Assembly: GCA_026390165.1 (NCBI GenBank)
Contig: JAPLGM010000013.1
Coordinates: forward strand, 1 to 49,422
DNA: 49,422 nt
Direction of reading: 5' to 3'
Origin: Campylobacterales bacterium
Lineage (GTDB): Bacteria; Campylobacterota; Campylobacteria; Campylobacterales; Sulfurimonadaceae
The notes under the pieces were generated by a model, which saw nothing but the letters and a program-made list of their open reading frames with translations, searched no databases and was not told the origin of the DNA. Shown here one piece after another: positions 1-7,813 of this stretch (positions are counted from its first letter, which is position 1; each line of letters opens with the position of its first letter). Position numbers and translations under genes: made by a program.

Positions 1-87
1 CTCTTCGCTCATAATACTGCATCTTTCAGGTGTGGAAACGTAGGTCGCCGCCTGGCCTCGGAATTTTTCTCCTTCAATTACAATCAT
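1..87 (-). CDS. Partial hypothetical protein, N-terminal 29 residues
   Basis: An open reverse frame begins with ATG at 87-85 and runs off the left edge without a stop. The peptide starts MIVIEGEKFRGQ and contains one cysteine. An AAAAGGG stretch lies just upstream of the ATG, closer than is usual for a ribosome binding site. It would be transcribed divergently from ovoA. The visible part is too short to recognise a family, and it may not be a real gene. Confidence 0.4.
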   Translation of the reverse strand, partial: MIVIEGEKFRGQAATYVSTPERCSIMSEE

Positions 88-276
88 AATCCCTTTTACT
101 AATCCACTTCTCCCCATTTACTTATATCTTATATGATTATTTTAAAAATAATTTAAATATGATTTTTAAATAATTACTTCCTTTAACGTCATTTTTTTTT
201 AAGCAAGTTATACATCATCTGTCGTGAGATACAATACATATTAATGAATAATTTATTAATATGTGAGGATTAGAAA
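88..276. promoter_or_regulatory. Divergent AT-rich intergenic region with a 17-bp palindrome
   Basis: This strongly AT-rich gap lies between the partial reverse gene and ovoA. It contains the perfect inverted repeat ATTATTTT-A-AAAATAAT at 136-152 and a run of nine or more T near 192-201. A ribosome binding site (GAGGA at 265-269) sits a few bases before the ovoA GTG. The palindrome could be an operator, but in sequence this AT-rich such repeats also arise by chance. Confidence 0.35.
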
Positions 277-1695
277 GTGGCACGACAACAAATGCAATCA
301 GTTCGACTGGATGGTGAAGATATCGTATCCATACGAAGGGAATTACGCCGCTATTTCCATCAAAGTTTTGATTTGTTTGAGTCATTATTTGATCTTTTAA
401 AATCGGATGATGTGTTTTATCAACAATCTGAACCCACGCGCCATCCTATGATTTTTTATTTCGGTCATACGGCTATTTTTTACATCAACAAATTGGTTAC
501 GGCTGGGGTTTTACAAGAGAGGCTGAATCCTCAGTTTGAGGCACTCTTTGCTGTTGGTGTAGATGAAATGAGCTGGGACGCACAAAGTGATCGATTACGT
601 TGGCCTAGTGTAGATGAGATTCGTTCCTATCGTCAGAGTGTTCGCATATGTGTAGATGGATTGATTTCGACATTCCCCATGAGGCTGCCTATCACACAGA
701 ATGATCCATTCTGGGCAATATGGATGGGGATTGAGCATGAGCGTATCCATATCGAAACCTCCAGTGTATTGCATCGTCAAATGCCCTTGGAGTTTATCCG
801 TCCCCATAAAGATTTCCCACTGTGTTTATCGCGTGGAGATTTTCTTGAAAATAGTCTTATATTTTTTCAAGGGAGAGAAGTGACTCTTGGTAAAGGAGAT
901 GAGGATCATGGGCTCTATGGTTGGGATAATGAGTATGGTTTTGAAAGATATAAGGTAGAGTCGTTTGAAGCTTCCAAATATTTGGTGAGTAATGGCGAAT
1001 TTATGGATTTCGTCGCGGCGAATGGGTATGGTATCTCACAATGGTGGGATGATGAAGGGTTAAAATATCTCAAAATTCGTAATTCAACGTGCCCTCCATT
1101 TTGGATTCCGCATGATAATGGCAGTTATACCTATAGGGCATTGTGTGAAGAGATTGAGATGCCGTATAATTGGCCCGTAGAGGTGAATGCCCTTGAAGCG
1201 GAGGCGTTTTGTCGTTGGAAAAGTGCACAGAAGGGGATAGATTATCGACTTCCTACGGAAGCGGAGTGGGAAGTAATGGCGCAAGTGGGGGAGGTTGAGG
1301 AGGATGTTTTCGATGATTCTAAAGCCAATCTCAATTTTGCCCATTACGCCTCTTCAGTTCCTGTTGATACGTTTTCACATGGTGAGCTTTATGATGTTGT
1401 AGGGAATGTATGGCAATGGACACAAACGCAAATGGCACCCTTTGAAGGATTTAAGACCCATCCATGGTATGATGATTTTACGGAGCCGACGTTTGATGGA
1501 AAGCATAATATATTCAAAGGGGGATCATGGGCATCGACAGGTAATGAGATGGTGAGAACTTCTCGTTATGCATTTCGTCGTCATTTTATCCAGCATGCAG
1601 GATTTCGGTATGTTATCGGAGAGGGTGACAATGATATTCTAAAACAAGCTCGTATAGATGCACTGTATGAATCATGGAATAAACAGTATGGATGA
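277..1695 (+). CDS. ovoA: 5-histidylcysteine sulfoxide synthase (OvoA), without the methyltransferase domain
   Basis: OvoA is a non-haem iron enzyme that joins cysteine to the histidine ring with oxygen, giving 5-histidylcysteine sulfoxide, the first step to 5-thiohistidine and ovothiol. The N-terminal half is a DinB-like helical domain with the iron-ligand pattern HERIHIE (about residues 153-159). The C-terminal half is an FGE-sulfatase-like domain with LPTEAEWE, VGNVWQWT and FKGGSWAS. The tail HIETSSVLHRQ next to the iron site favours OvoA over EgtB. The protein has 472 residues and ends where the sulfoxide synthase part ends; full-length OvoA is roughly 700 residues with a fused SAM methyltransferase. 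GTG at 277 was chosen because GAGGA precedes it. It overlaps the next gene by 8 bases, as expected for an ovoA-ovoB operon. Confidence 0.88.
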   Translation: MARQQMQSVRLDGEDIVSIRRELRRYFHQSFDLFESLFDLLKSDDVFYQQSEPTRHPMIFYFGHTAIFYINKLVTAGVLQERLNPQFEALFAVGVDEMSWDAQSDRLRWPSVDEIRSYRQSVRICVDGLISTFPMRLPITQNDPFWAIWMGIEHERIHIETSSVLHRQMPLEFIRPHKDFPLCLSRGDFLENSLIFFQGREVTLGKGDEDHGLYGWDNEYGFERYKVESFEASKYLVSNGEFMDFVAANGYGISQWWDDEGLKYLKIRNSTCPPFWIPHDNGSYTYRALCEEIEMPYNWPVEVNALEAEAFCRWKSAQKGIDYRLPTEAEWEVMAQVGEVEEDVFDDSKANLNFAHYASSVPVDTFSHGELYDVVGNVWQWTQTQMAPFEGFKTHPWYDDFTEPTFDGKHNIFKGGSWASTGNEMVRTSRYAFRRHFIQHAGFRYVIGEGDNDILKQARIDALYESWNKQYG

Positions 1696-2863
1696 ACTTG
1701 CTTTTATTGACCGAAGTGGCAGTAATGCGGAAAAATATTTTTTACGAAAAAAACTGTTTGGTACTAATGATGTTCAGCCGATGTGGGTGGCAGATATGGA
1801 CATTGCAACACCTAGATGTGTTTTAGATGCAGTACGTGAGCGACTAAATCATCCCGCTATTGGATATGAGATTATGAGTGGTCGCGCGTATGAAGGGCAA
1901 ATAGGGTGGATTCAACGTCACCATGAATGGAGAATTCAGCGTGAGTGGTTGAGCTATTCCCCCTCGGTGGTAGCATCGATTGGGTGCGTGATACGTGCTT
2001 TTAGCGATGAGGGAGATGAAGTAATCGTAATGAGCCCTGTCTATCCCCCTTTTTTTATACAGGTCAAAGAGAATAATCGTCACCTGAAGCTCCACGCTCT
2101 TCGCCAAAACAGTGAGGGGGAGTATTACTTTGATATTGAGACGCTCCGCTCTCAAATCACCCCTAAAACAAAGATTTTATTGTTATGCTCTCCTCATAAT
2201 CCAGTAGGTCGAGTTTGGTTACGGGATGAATTACTCTCTTTGGGAACGTTGTGTTTGGAACATGGAATTACGATTGTCAGTGATGAGATTCATTGTGATC
2301 TTGTTTATGAAGGGTACACTCATATTCCTATTGCATCTCTTAGTGATGAATTGAGTGAATGTACCGTGACGTTTTTAGGGACGGGGAAAACATTTAATAT
2401 GGCAGGGTTTGGCATCTCTACTGTCTGCATTGCATCGGCACACTTGCGTACTTTGTATGAGAGAGAACGTTCACGTATTCATTGGGGTGAGGGGGCGGTA
2501 CTCTCCCATGTTGCTTTTGAGTGCGCTTATAGACATGGAGAGCCATGGTATAAAAAACTGATGGTGCATTTAGAAGTAAACCGTGATACCCTTATTCAAT
2601 GGGCGAAAAGAGAAAGAATTATCAAAGTTAACCCACCGCAAGGGACGTATCTCGCTTGGCTAGATTGTCGTGCGTTTGGATTGGGAGATCGCGAGTTACG
2701 AGAATTCTTTATTCATGAAGCAGGGCTTGGATTGAGTGCTGGACTTGGATTTGGGAGAGAGGGATCGGGTTTTATGCGCCTTAATTTTGCCGTTTCCACT
2801 GTAATTTTGGAGGATGCTTTGGATAGAATTAGTACTGCACTGCGAGGGAGAGGGTATGATTAA
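1688..2863 (+). CDS. ovoB: PLP-dependent C-S lyase, MalY/PatB family, probable OvoB
   Basis: This is a fold-type I aminotransferase-like lyase of about 391 residues. It carries the family hallmarks MWVADMD near the N-terminus, CSPHNPVGRVW, SDEIHCDLVY (pyridine-binding Asp) and TGKTFNMAGF (Schiff-base Lys). MalY/PatB enzymes beta-eliminate cystathionine or cysteine conjugates. Directly after ovoA, the likely substrate is 5-histidylcysteine sulfoxide, cleaved to 5-thiohistidine, which is the OvoB role. The frame is open from 1658, but ATG 1688 gives MDELAFIDRSG, a normal MalY start, and an 8-base overlap with ovoA that suggests translational coupling. Family assignment is secure; the OvoB role is inferred from context. 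The alternative is an unrelated cystathionine beta-lyase. Confidence 0.82.
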   Translation: MDELAFIDRSGSNAEKYFLRKKLFGTNDVQPMWVADMDIATPRCVLDAVRERLNHPAIGYEIMSGRAYEGQIGWIQRHHEWRIQREWLSYSPSVVASIGCVIRAFSDEGDEVIVMSPVYPPFFIQVKENNRHLKLHALRQNSEGEYYFDIETLRSQITPKTKILLLCSPHNPVGRVWLRDELLSLGTLCLEHGITIVSDEIHCDLVYEGYTHIPIASLSDELSECTVTFLGTGKTFNMAGFGISTVCIASAHLRTLYERERSRIHWGEGAVLSHVAFECAYRHGEPWYKKLMVHLEVNRDTLIQWAKRERIIKVNPPQGTYLAWLDCRAFGLGDRELREFFIHEAGLGLSAGLGFGREGSGFMRLNFAVSTVILEDALDRISTALRGRGYD

Positions 2864-2920
2864 AACTGTTTTACATCTTTACGAAACGTTTATGACTGTT
2901 TTTGTGATTGGATAATATGG

Positions 2921-3334
2921 ATGGAAAAAATATTGACAACAATTGAATCGTTTATCGGGGAGCATCATCTCTTATCCTTGGCAACGATAGGGGAAGAGAT
3001 ATGGTGCACCTCCCTTTTTTATGCTTACGATAGTGATAATGTTGCTTTTATTGTTGCTACAGATCCGCAGACTCTTCATGGTTCACATATACGCCTCAAT
3101 ACTTCTGTAGCAGGGACAGTGGCACTAGAGACTTCAATGGTGGGGAAAATCCTAGGGATTCAGTTCTCGGGGATAATGAGGCATTATCAGGAGGGGGAAG
3201 CCCTTTATTTCAAGGCATTTCCCTTCGCACGGGTGATGAACCCCACATTGTGGAAGATTCGGATGGATGAGATCAAGATGACCGATAATCGCCTTGGATT
3301 TGGAAAAAAGCTTATTTGGAAACGATCTTCTTAG
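2921..3334 (+). CDS. UPF0306/YhbP-like split-barrel protein (pyridoxamine oxidase-like fold)
   Basis: This 137-residue protein resembles the small YhbP group (UPF0306) of the FMN-binding split-barrel superfamily. The N-terminal part, LLSLATIGEEIWCTSLFYAY, is the usual first strand pair. The C-terminal part, IRMDEIKMTDNRLGFGKK, is the most recognisable signature. Length is close to the roughly 140-150 residues of the family, so the gene looks complete. No biochemical function is settled for YhbP proteins. It follows ovoB after 57 bases and may share its transcript. No strong ribosome binding site precedes ATG 2921. Confidence 0.72.
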   Translation: MEKILTTIESFIGEHHLLSLATIGEEIWCTSLFYAYDSDNVAFIVATDPQTLHGSHIRLNTSVAGTVALETSMVGKILGIQFSGIMRHYQEGEALYFKAFPFARVMNPTLWKIRMDEIKMTDNRLGFGKKLIWKRSS

Positions 3335-3571
3335 GGTCAAAGAAGGTACACGGTTTTCCACTTGAACTAAGGACAACTTGGGAGGGGAGAACTTTGGATT
3401 TAAATCCATACGCCTTGCACCCATGAGGTTGGTGGGCTTCCCACGTGACAAAATAGTAGTGACATTTTTGACAGATTATTTTTTGCATAGTGGAATTTTA
3501 CCGTATAATAGGGGTAATTTCAACGGGATTAAAAATTTAAAAATTTTCACATTAGATAGCAATATACCGTA

Positions 3572-3606
3572 CAATAACTCGTAACTCAGGGGTTACCAAG
3601 TTATTG
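3572..3606. other. Interrupted inverted repeat (hairpin) upstream of the kinase gene
   Basis: CAATAAC at 3572-3578 pairs with GTTATTG at 3600-3606, and GTAAC at 3581-3585 pairs with GTTAC at 3592-3596, leaving a small internal loop and the apical loop TCAGGG. There is no T-run after it, so it does not look like an intrinsic terminator. It sits directly against the direct repeat at 3608 and could be a protein site or an RNA structure. Confidence 0.45.
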
Positions 3607-3607
3607 G

Positions 3608-3626
3608 ATTGCAACGTAATTGCAAC
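3608..3626 (+). promoter_or_regulatory. Direct-repeat operator ATTGCAAC-N4-TTGCAAC, copy 1
   Basis: Two copies of TTGCAAC start 11 bases apart (3609 and 3620). Repeats in phase with one helical turn are typical of OmpR/PhoB-family sites. The same element occurs upstream of the convergent operon (15867-15885, reverse strand), in the same orientation relative to its gene. It ends 80 bases before GTG 3707. The obvious candidate binder is the OmpR-type regulator encoded at 7814-8491; that link is inference. Confidence 0.55.
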
Positions 3627-3706
3627 ACAAAACTATTATACTACAACAATATAAATTTTTTAAGTAAAATATAAAAAACGAATTTTACATTTTAGGAGCA
3701 CAAGAC

Positions 3707-4888
3707 GTGATTCAGTATTCTTTCATTGCTTATGAATGTATTAATGCCATTGGAAATTCATTAGAACTTAATGTGATGCTTACGGAAGTAGTTTCTACAT
3801 TTATCCGTTGTATGGATGCGATAGGAGGTAGATATGTCCAAATATTTCCTGAAGCTAAATGTATTGTGAGTATTGGCAAGGATTTTGAAATACCTCAAAA
3901 GTTGAGTGGAGATAGTGACGGATTTGAAATTCACTTTAATAATAATTGCTATATTCTTGATTTTCCTATTGGCGATGGACACTTCTTATTTTATTTCAAT
4001 CACAATAATGATCTTCAGCTACACGGAACGATGTTATCTAATTTTCGGACGAAACTGACCAATGCTATTGATGCGTGTCAAAGCGTTGAACAGCTTCATA
4101 ATCTTAATTTAACGCTTACAGATCAAGTTGTCGAAGAAAAAAATAAAAATGCTATTACGGAAAAGCTGATGATTACCCAATCACGTATGGCCATTATGGG
4201 AGAGATGATTGGGATGATTGCCCATCAGTGGCGTCAACCAATCACTATTATCGGTATGGTGAGCAATAATGCTCTTATGGATATACAAATGGGCAATCTA
4301 AATACGGTGCAGTTGTCAGAGGATTTGGACTTGATTGACAAGCAAGTTCATTATCTTTCTCAAACTATTGACGATTTTAGGAATTTTTTCCGTCCGAATA
4401 AACTTCCTCAAAAAGTGACATTGCATGAACTTTATCAAGAACTTATTATTATTTTTGGGAAGAATTTTGAAAGCAATAAAATCACTCTTGTTTTTGAAGG
4501 GGATCTTTTTACTCCGATTGTTACGTACAAAAATGAGTTATTACAAGTATTTTTAAATATGTTGAGCAATTCAAAAGATGCTTTTGTCGAGACGCATAAA
4601 AAAGAGGGGAAAATTACGATTACGTCATCTATTAGCGATTGTATAATGACGATTACCATTAATGATAATGGAGGGGGGATCCCCCCCTCTATTATCGAGC
4701 ATATTTTTGAACCTTATTTTAGTACCAAAAGTAAACAGCATGGGACAGGGCTTGGTCTTTATATGTCGGCAATTATTGTTGAAAAACACCTAGAGGGGAA
4801 TATTTTGGTTCACAGCGACACTGAAGAGACGACGTTTACGGTTAGATTACCACTTCAACTTACACAAGAAGCGTATAATGTTTACTGA
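3707..4888 (+). CDS. Cytoplasmic sensor histidine kinase (HQWRQP type)
   Basis: This 393-residue kinase has no membrane segment, so it probably senses a cytoplasmic signal or partner. Residues 1 to about 125 form an unassigned GAF-like mixed alpha/beta domain. A coiled coil spans about 125-160. The phosphoacceptor His173 lies in MIAHQWRQP, a variant common in Campylobacterota. The ATP-binding domain has the N box (NMLSNSKDAF), G1 (DNGGGIPPS), the F box (FEPYFSTK) and G2 (GTGLGLYM), so it should be active. GTG 3707 is chosen because TAGGAG precedes it. It heads a five-gene operon and overlaps the next gene by 11 bases. The cognate regulators are probably the REC proteins downstream. Confidence 0.88.
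   Translation: MIQYSFIAYECINAIGNSLELNVMLTEVVSTFIRCMDAIGGRYVQIFPEAKCIVSIGKDFEIPQKLSGDSDGFEIHFNNNCYILDFPIGDGHFLFYFNHNNDLQLHGTMLSNFRTKLTNAIDACQSVEQLHNLNLTLTDQVVEEKNKNAITEKLMITQSRMAIMGEMIGMIAHQWRQPITIIGMVSNNALMDIQMGNLNTVQLSEDLDLIDKQVHYLSQTIDDFRNFFRPNKLPQKVTLHELYQELIIIFGKNFESNKITLVFEGDLFTPIVTYKNELLQVFLNMLSNSKDAFVETHKKEGKITITSSISDCIMTITINDNGGGIPPSIIEHIFEPYFSTKSKQHGTGLGLYMSAIIVEKHLEGNILVHSDTEETTFTVRLPLQLTQEAYNVY
4664..4696. repeat. Near-perfect 33-bp palindrome with G6/C7 core inside the kinase gene
   Basis: GATAAT at 4664-4669 mirrors ATTATC at 4691-4696, and the core is six G (4673-4678), AT, then seven C (4681-4687). The whole segment forms an inverted repeat with one mismatched position. It encodes the start of the G1 ATP-binding box (DNGGGIPPSIIE). 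The structure may be a by-product of glycine and proline codons, but it is unusually symmetric. Confidence 0.6.
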
Positions 4889-6650
4889 AATTTCTACGAA
4901 TACGTTGTCCTCTTTAAAGGAAATGGCAAAAGGGATAAGTGTCCTTTATGTTGAAGATGATCCTTTGATACGAGTGCAATATTTAACGTTTTTAAGCCAT
5001 ATATTCGATAGTCTCGAAAGTGCTGAAAATGGAGAAGAGGGGTTACATAGGGCGCTTTCATCGAAATTTGATATTATCATTAGTGATGTTCAAATGCCTA
5101 AGATGTGTGGCGTGGAAATGATTGAGCGAATCAAAGAGGTATATACAGACCAATTAACCCTCCTTGTCTCTGCTCACAAAGAACCTGATATTTTACATAA
5201 ATCGGTACAATTGGGTATCGATGGGTATCTTTTTAAACCTTTGGATCGATATCAAACCATTGAAACCCTTCATAAACTTGTCTCAAAAATAGTCCTTAAA
5301 AGAGAAAATGAAAACTACAAGCAGCATCTTGAAGAGATGGTTCAGATTAAAACACAAGAGGCATTAAATGTCTATTTTATCGATCATATTACATCACTTA
5401 ATTCGCTTGTAAAATTGGAAAAAGATATGGGGGAGTATCCAACGAGTACGTTAGTAGAACTCAAAATACGTGATTTTAAAATGTTAAATGATTTATACGG
5501 ATACGATATCGGGAATAATATTCTTGTACAAACTGCCTCTTTTTTAAAAAAATGTGTTACAGAAGAGTTCATGTTTGTCTATTACGGTCTTTATCGTGTC
5601 AGTGGAGCCCATTTTGCTATTTTAGTTCCCTCGGAAGAAACAAAAATTGAACAATATATTCACCATATTATTCAATCTTTTGAATTAATACCAATTATTA
5701 TTAATGATGAAAGAGTGTTTTTGGAAATGGACGCAGGTATTGTCCATTGTGGTGAAGGGCTGACACTCTCACATGCCGATGCTGCTTTACGTAAAGCCGA
5801 AAGAAATGGGCATATCGTCACCTATATAAGTGACTCCATGATGATTGAGAAGTATGCAAATCGATTGAAATGCCGAAATATTATCAAAGAAGCAATCCAA
5901 GAAAATCGAATTATTCCTTACTATCAGCCAATTATTGATAACACAACGGGGAAAATTAAAAAGTACGAAGCACTCGCACGTCTTATCACCCCAGAGGGGG
6001 ACGTTATTTCACCTTGTAAATTTATTCCCATTTCTAAAGAGACAAAAATGTACCCAATGATCACAAAAATAATTGTTGAATCTGCCCTTAATGATTTTAG
6101 GGATTCAGAGTGCAGTGTCAGTATTAACCTTTCGATTGATGATATTAAGCATCCTTCTACAAAAGAATTTTTATTGGATCAAATTTCGAATTTTCCTGAT
6201 CCTTCACGTATTGTGTTTGAATTACTTGAATCAGAGGAGATTGGATCGTATCTGGAGGTAGTTGACTTCTTCGCTGTGCTGAAAGAATTTGGATGTGGCA
6301 TTGCTATTGATGATTTTGGCAGCGGTTATTCGAGTTTTGAACATCTGGTGAATCTCAATGTCGACTATATCAAAATAGACGGTTCATTGGTGCGCCATCT
6401 TGATATGAGTCGATCTTCTAGGGTTATTGTTGAAAGTATTGCGATGTTTGCCTCAAAAATGGGGATAAAAACGATTGCCGAATTTGTCTCTACCCAATCC
6501 ATTAGCGCCTATATTGCACAATACGGTATCGATGAATCACAAGGGTATCTTTTCGGGAAGCCTCTCCCTTTTAATTTGAATATGAATCAAATTCAGCCTA
6601 AAGAACAGATACATTTAGTGCAAGATGATATAATCAAGATAGTAAATTAA
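4878..6650 (+). CDS. Response regulator REC-GGDEF(degenerate)-EAL, probable c-di-GMP phosphodiesterase
   Basis: REC occupies about residues 20-140, with EDD for the acidic pocket, phosphoacceptor Asp70 (ISDVQMP) and KP at about 116. A GGDEF-type fold at about 165-310 has SGAHF where GGDEF should be, so it should not make c-di-GMP. The EAL domain at about 340-575 keeps the essential motifs: YEALARL, NLS, FELLESEE, DDFGSG, IKIDG, AEF and SQGYLFGKP. The expected reaction is hydrolysis of c-di-GMP to pGpG under control of REC phosphorylation. It overlaps the upstream kinase gene by 11 bases, so that kinase is the likely phosphodonor. Confidence 0.87.
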   Translation: MFTEISTNTLSSLKEMAKGISVLYVEDDPLIRVQYLTFLSHIFDSLESAENGEEGLHRALSSKFDIIISDVQMPKMCGVEMIERIKEVYTDQLTLLVSAHKEPDILHKSVQLGIDGYLFKPLDRYQTIETLHKLVSKIVLKRENENYKQHLEEMVQIKTQEALNVYFIDHITSLNSLVKLEKDMGEYPTSTLVELKIRDFKMLNDLYGYDIGNNILVQTASFLKKCVTEEFMFVYYGLYRVSGAHFAILVPSEETKIEQYIHHIIQSFELIPIIINDERVFLEMDAGIVHCGEGLTLSHADAALRKAERNGHIVTYISDSMMIEKYANRLKCRNIIKEAIQENRIIPYYQPIIDNTTGKIKKYEALARLITPEGDVISPCKFIPISKETKMYPMITKIIVESALNDFRDSECSVSINLSIDDIKHPSTKEFLLDQISNFPDPSRIVFELLESEEIGSYLEVVDFFAVLKEFGCGIAIDDFGSGYSSFEHLVNLNVDYIKIDGSLVRHLDMSRSSRVIVESIAMFASKMGIKTIAEFVSTQSISAYIAQYGIDESQGYLFGKPLPFNLNMNQIQPKEQIHLVQDDIIKIVN

Positions 6651-6666
6651 CATCAAAAGGAGCATA

Positions 6667-7812
6667 ATGAATTCTCTTATCAGACGTCTCGAAGAGCTCG
6701 CTTTTGATAAAGTTCTTTTGATTGTTGAGGATGACCCTCACGTTAGCCAGAGTCTTAAACGGCTTCTTTCTCATTTCTTTCTTACTATTTATGTTGCCCT
6801 CGACAGTGTAGATGCGTTGGATATCTATACGTCTCTCCAAAAAGGAGACGCTTCTATTTTGGTGATTACTGATATTCATTTAGGCGGTCAAAGTGGTATT
6901 GATCTTGCGCGCCATATCAAAATAATTGATCCGGATCAGAAAATGATTGCCATTTCAGGTAGCGAAGAGAGAGATGTTTTTATTGATTTGATTCGATGCG
7001 GTGTGGAGCGATTTATCCTCAAACCTATCGAAAAATATGAGCTTTTTGATGCTCTTATTTCGATACTTAGTAAAATTAACTACGATGTAGAACTTAAAAA
7101 TAATCGTGAACTTTTAGAAAGTTCCCGAGAGTATGCCCTTAAACTGCTGGATGAGCAAGATCAGTTTCTCAAAAATGCCATTCATGAAATTCATACCCCA
7201 CTTGCAGTCATTATTACCAATATTGATTTACTCCGTTTAAATGGTATTGAGAATGAATCTTTGAACGCGATCGAAGCGGGCTCGAGGATTATTCAAAATA
7301 GCTATGAAGATATGACGTATCTGATGAAACATGACCGTATTTTTGACGAAAAGGTTAAAATCGATCTCGTGGCATTTTTTAGGGGGCGCATTGGATATTT
7401 TAATTGTATCGCTGCCGTCAATGAGATAACCATCTCGTTGCGCGTCGGACAGCTAAATCTCCCAGAGCTTTTTTTTTCGGAGTTAAAACTTTCTCGTATC
7501 ATTGACAATACTTTGTCTAATGCCATCAAATACTCATATCGACCCAGTGAAATTAATATTATTATTGGATTACGAAAAGGAAGTCTCTTTTTTGAAGTTA
7601 GAAATCGAGGTCCCATTATTCAAGATATGCAAAAAATATTTGAACGTTTCCATCGAGAATCAGAGCATAAGGGTGGATATGGTCTTGGATTGCATATCAT
7701 TGGACAAATCTGCCATGAAGAGGAGGTTGAAATTGAGGTCTCCTCTTCTGTGATTCGTGGGACATGTTTTGGCTACTTTTTTAAAATTCCTTTAAATAGG
7801 ATGGAAGATTAG
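6667..7812 (+). CDS. REC-histidine kinase hybrid (receiver at the N-terminus)
   Basis: This 381-residue soluble protein has a REC domain first (about 14-130; EDD pocket, Asp69 in ITDIHLGG, KP near 119), then a HisKA domain with His173 in IHEIHTPLA, then an HATPase domain with N-box DNTLSNAIKYS, a weakened G1 (NRGPII), F box IFERFH and G2 GGYGLGL. REC-HisKA-HATPase proteins act as phosphorylation-controlled kinases. The order lets the first kinase feed this one, which could phosphorylate the OmpR-type regulator that starts 2 bases later. A ribosome binding site (AAAGGAG at about 6656-6662) supports ATG 6667. Confidence 0.85.
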   Translation: MNSLIRRLEELAFDKVLLIVEDDPHVSQSLKRLLSHFFLTIYVALDSVDALDIYTSLQKGDASILVITDIHLGGQSGIDLARHIKIIDPDQKMIAISGSEERDVFIDLIRCGVERFILKPIEKYELFDALISILSKINYDVELKNNRELLESSREYALKLLDEQDQFLKNAIHEIHTPLAVIITNIDLLRLNGIENESLNAIEAGSRIIQNSYEDMTYLMKHDRIFDEKVKIDLVAFFRGRIGYFNCIAAVNEITISLRVGQLNLPELFFSELKLSRIIDNTLSNAIKYSYRPSEINIIIGLRKGSLFFEVRNRGPIIQDMQKIFERFHRESEHKGGYGLGLHIIGQICHEEEVEIEVSSSVIRGTCFGYFFKIPLNRMED

Positions 7813-7813
7813 G

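Larger units (their letters stand above)
3335..3706. other. 372-bp intergenic region with tandem promoter-like repeats, a hairpin and a direct-repeat operator
   Basis: I see no convincing gene here; the open frames have no ribosome binding site or family match. The right half is AT-rich and structured. Two near-identical boxes, TACCGTATAATA at 3499-3510 and TACCGTACAATA at 3565-3576, lie 66 bases apart. The first contains a perfect TATAAT, with TTGCAT 15 bases upstream. A hairpin (3572-3606) and a direct repeat (3608-3626) follow and are listed separately. The region is the promoter zone of the signalling operon starting at 3707 and could also encode a short untranslated RNA. Confidence 0.5.

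Noticed and set aside
1658-1687. Longer start for the ovoB-like gene at ATG 1658
   Set aside because: It would add ten residues inside ovoA with no ribosome binding site; ATG 1688 matches the family start.
3337-3480. Open forward frame giving a peptide-like segment around LELRTTWEGRTLDLNPYALH after the YhbP-like gene
   Set aside because: It has no start codon with a ribosome binding site, ends after about 30 codons and matches no family I know, so it is treated as intergenic.
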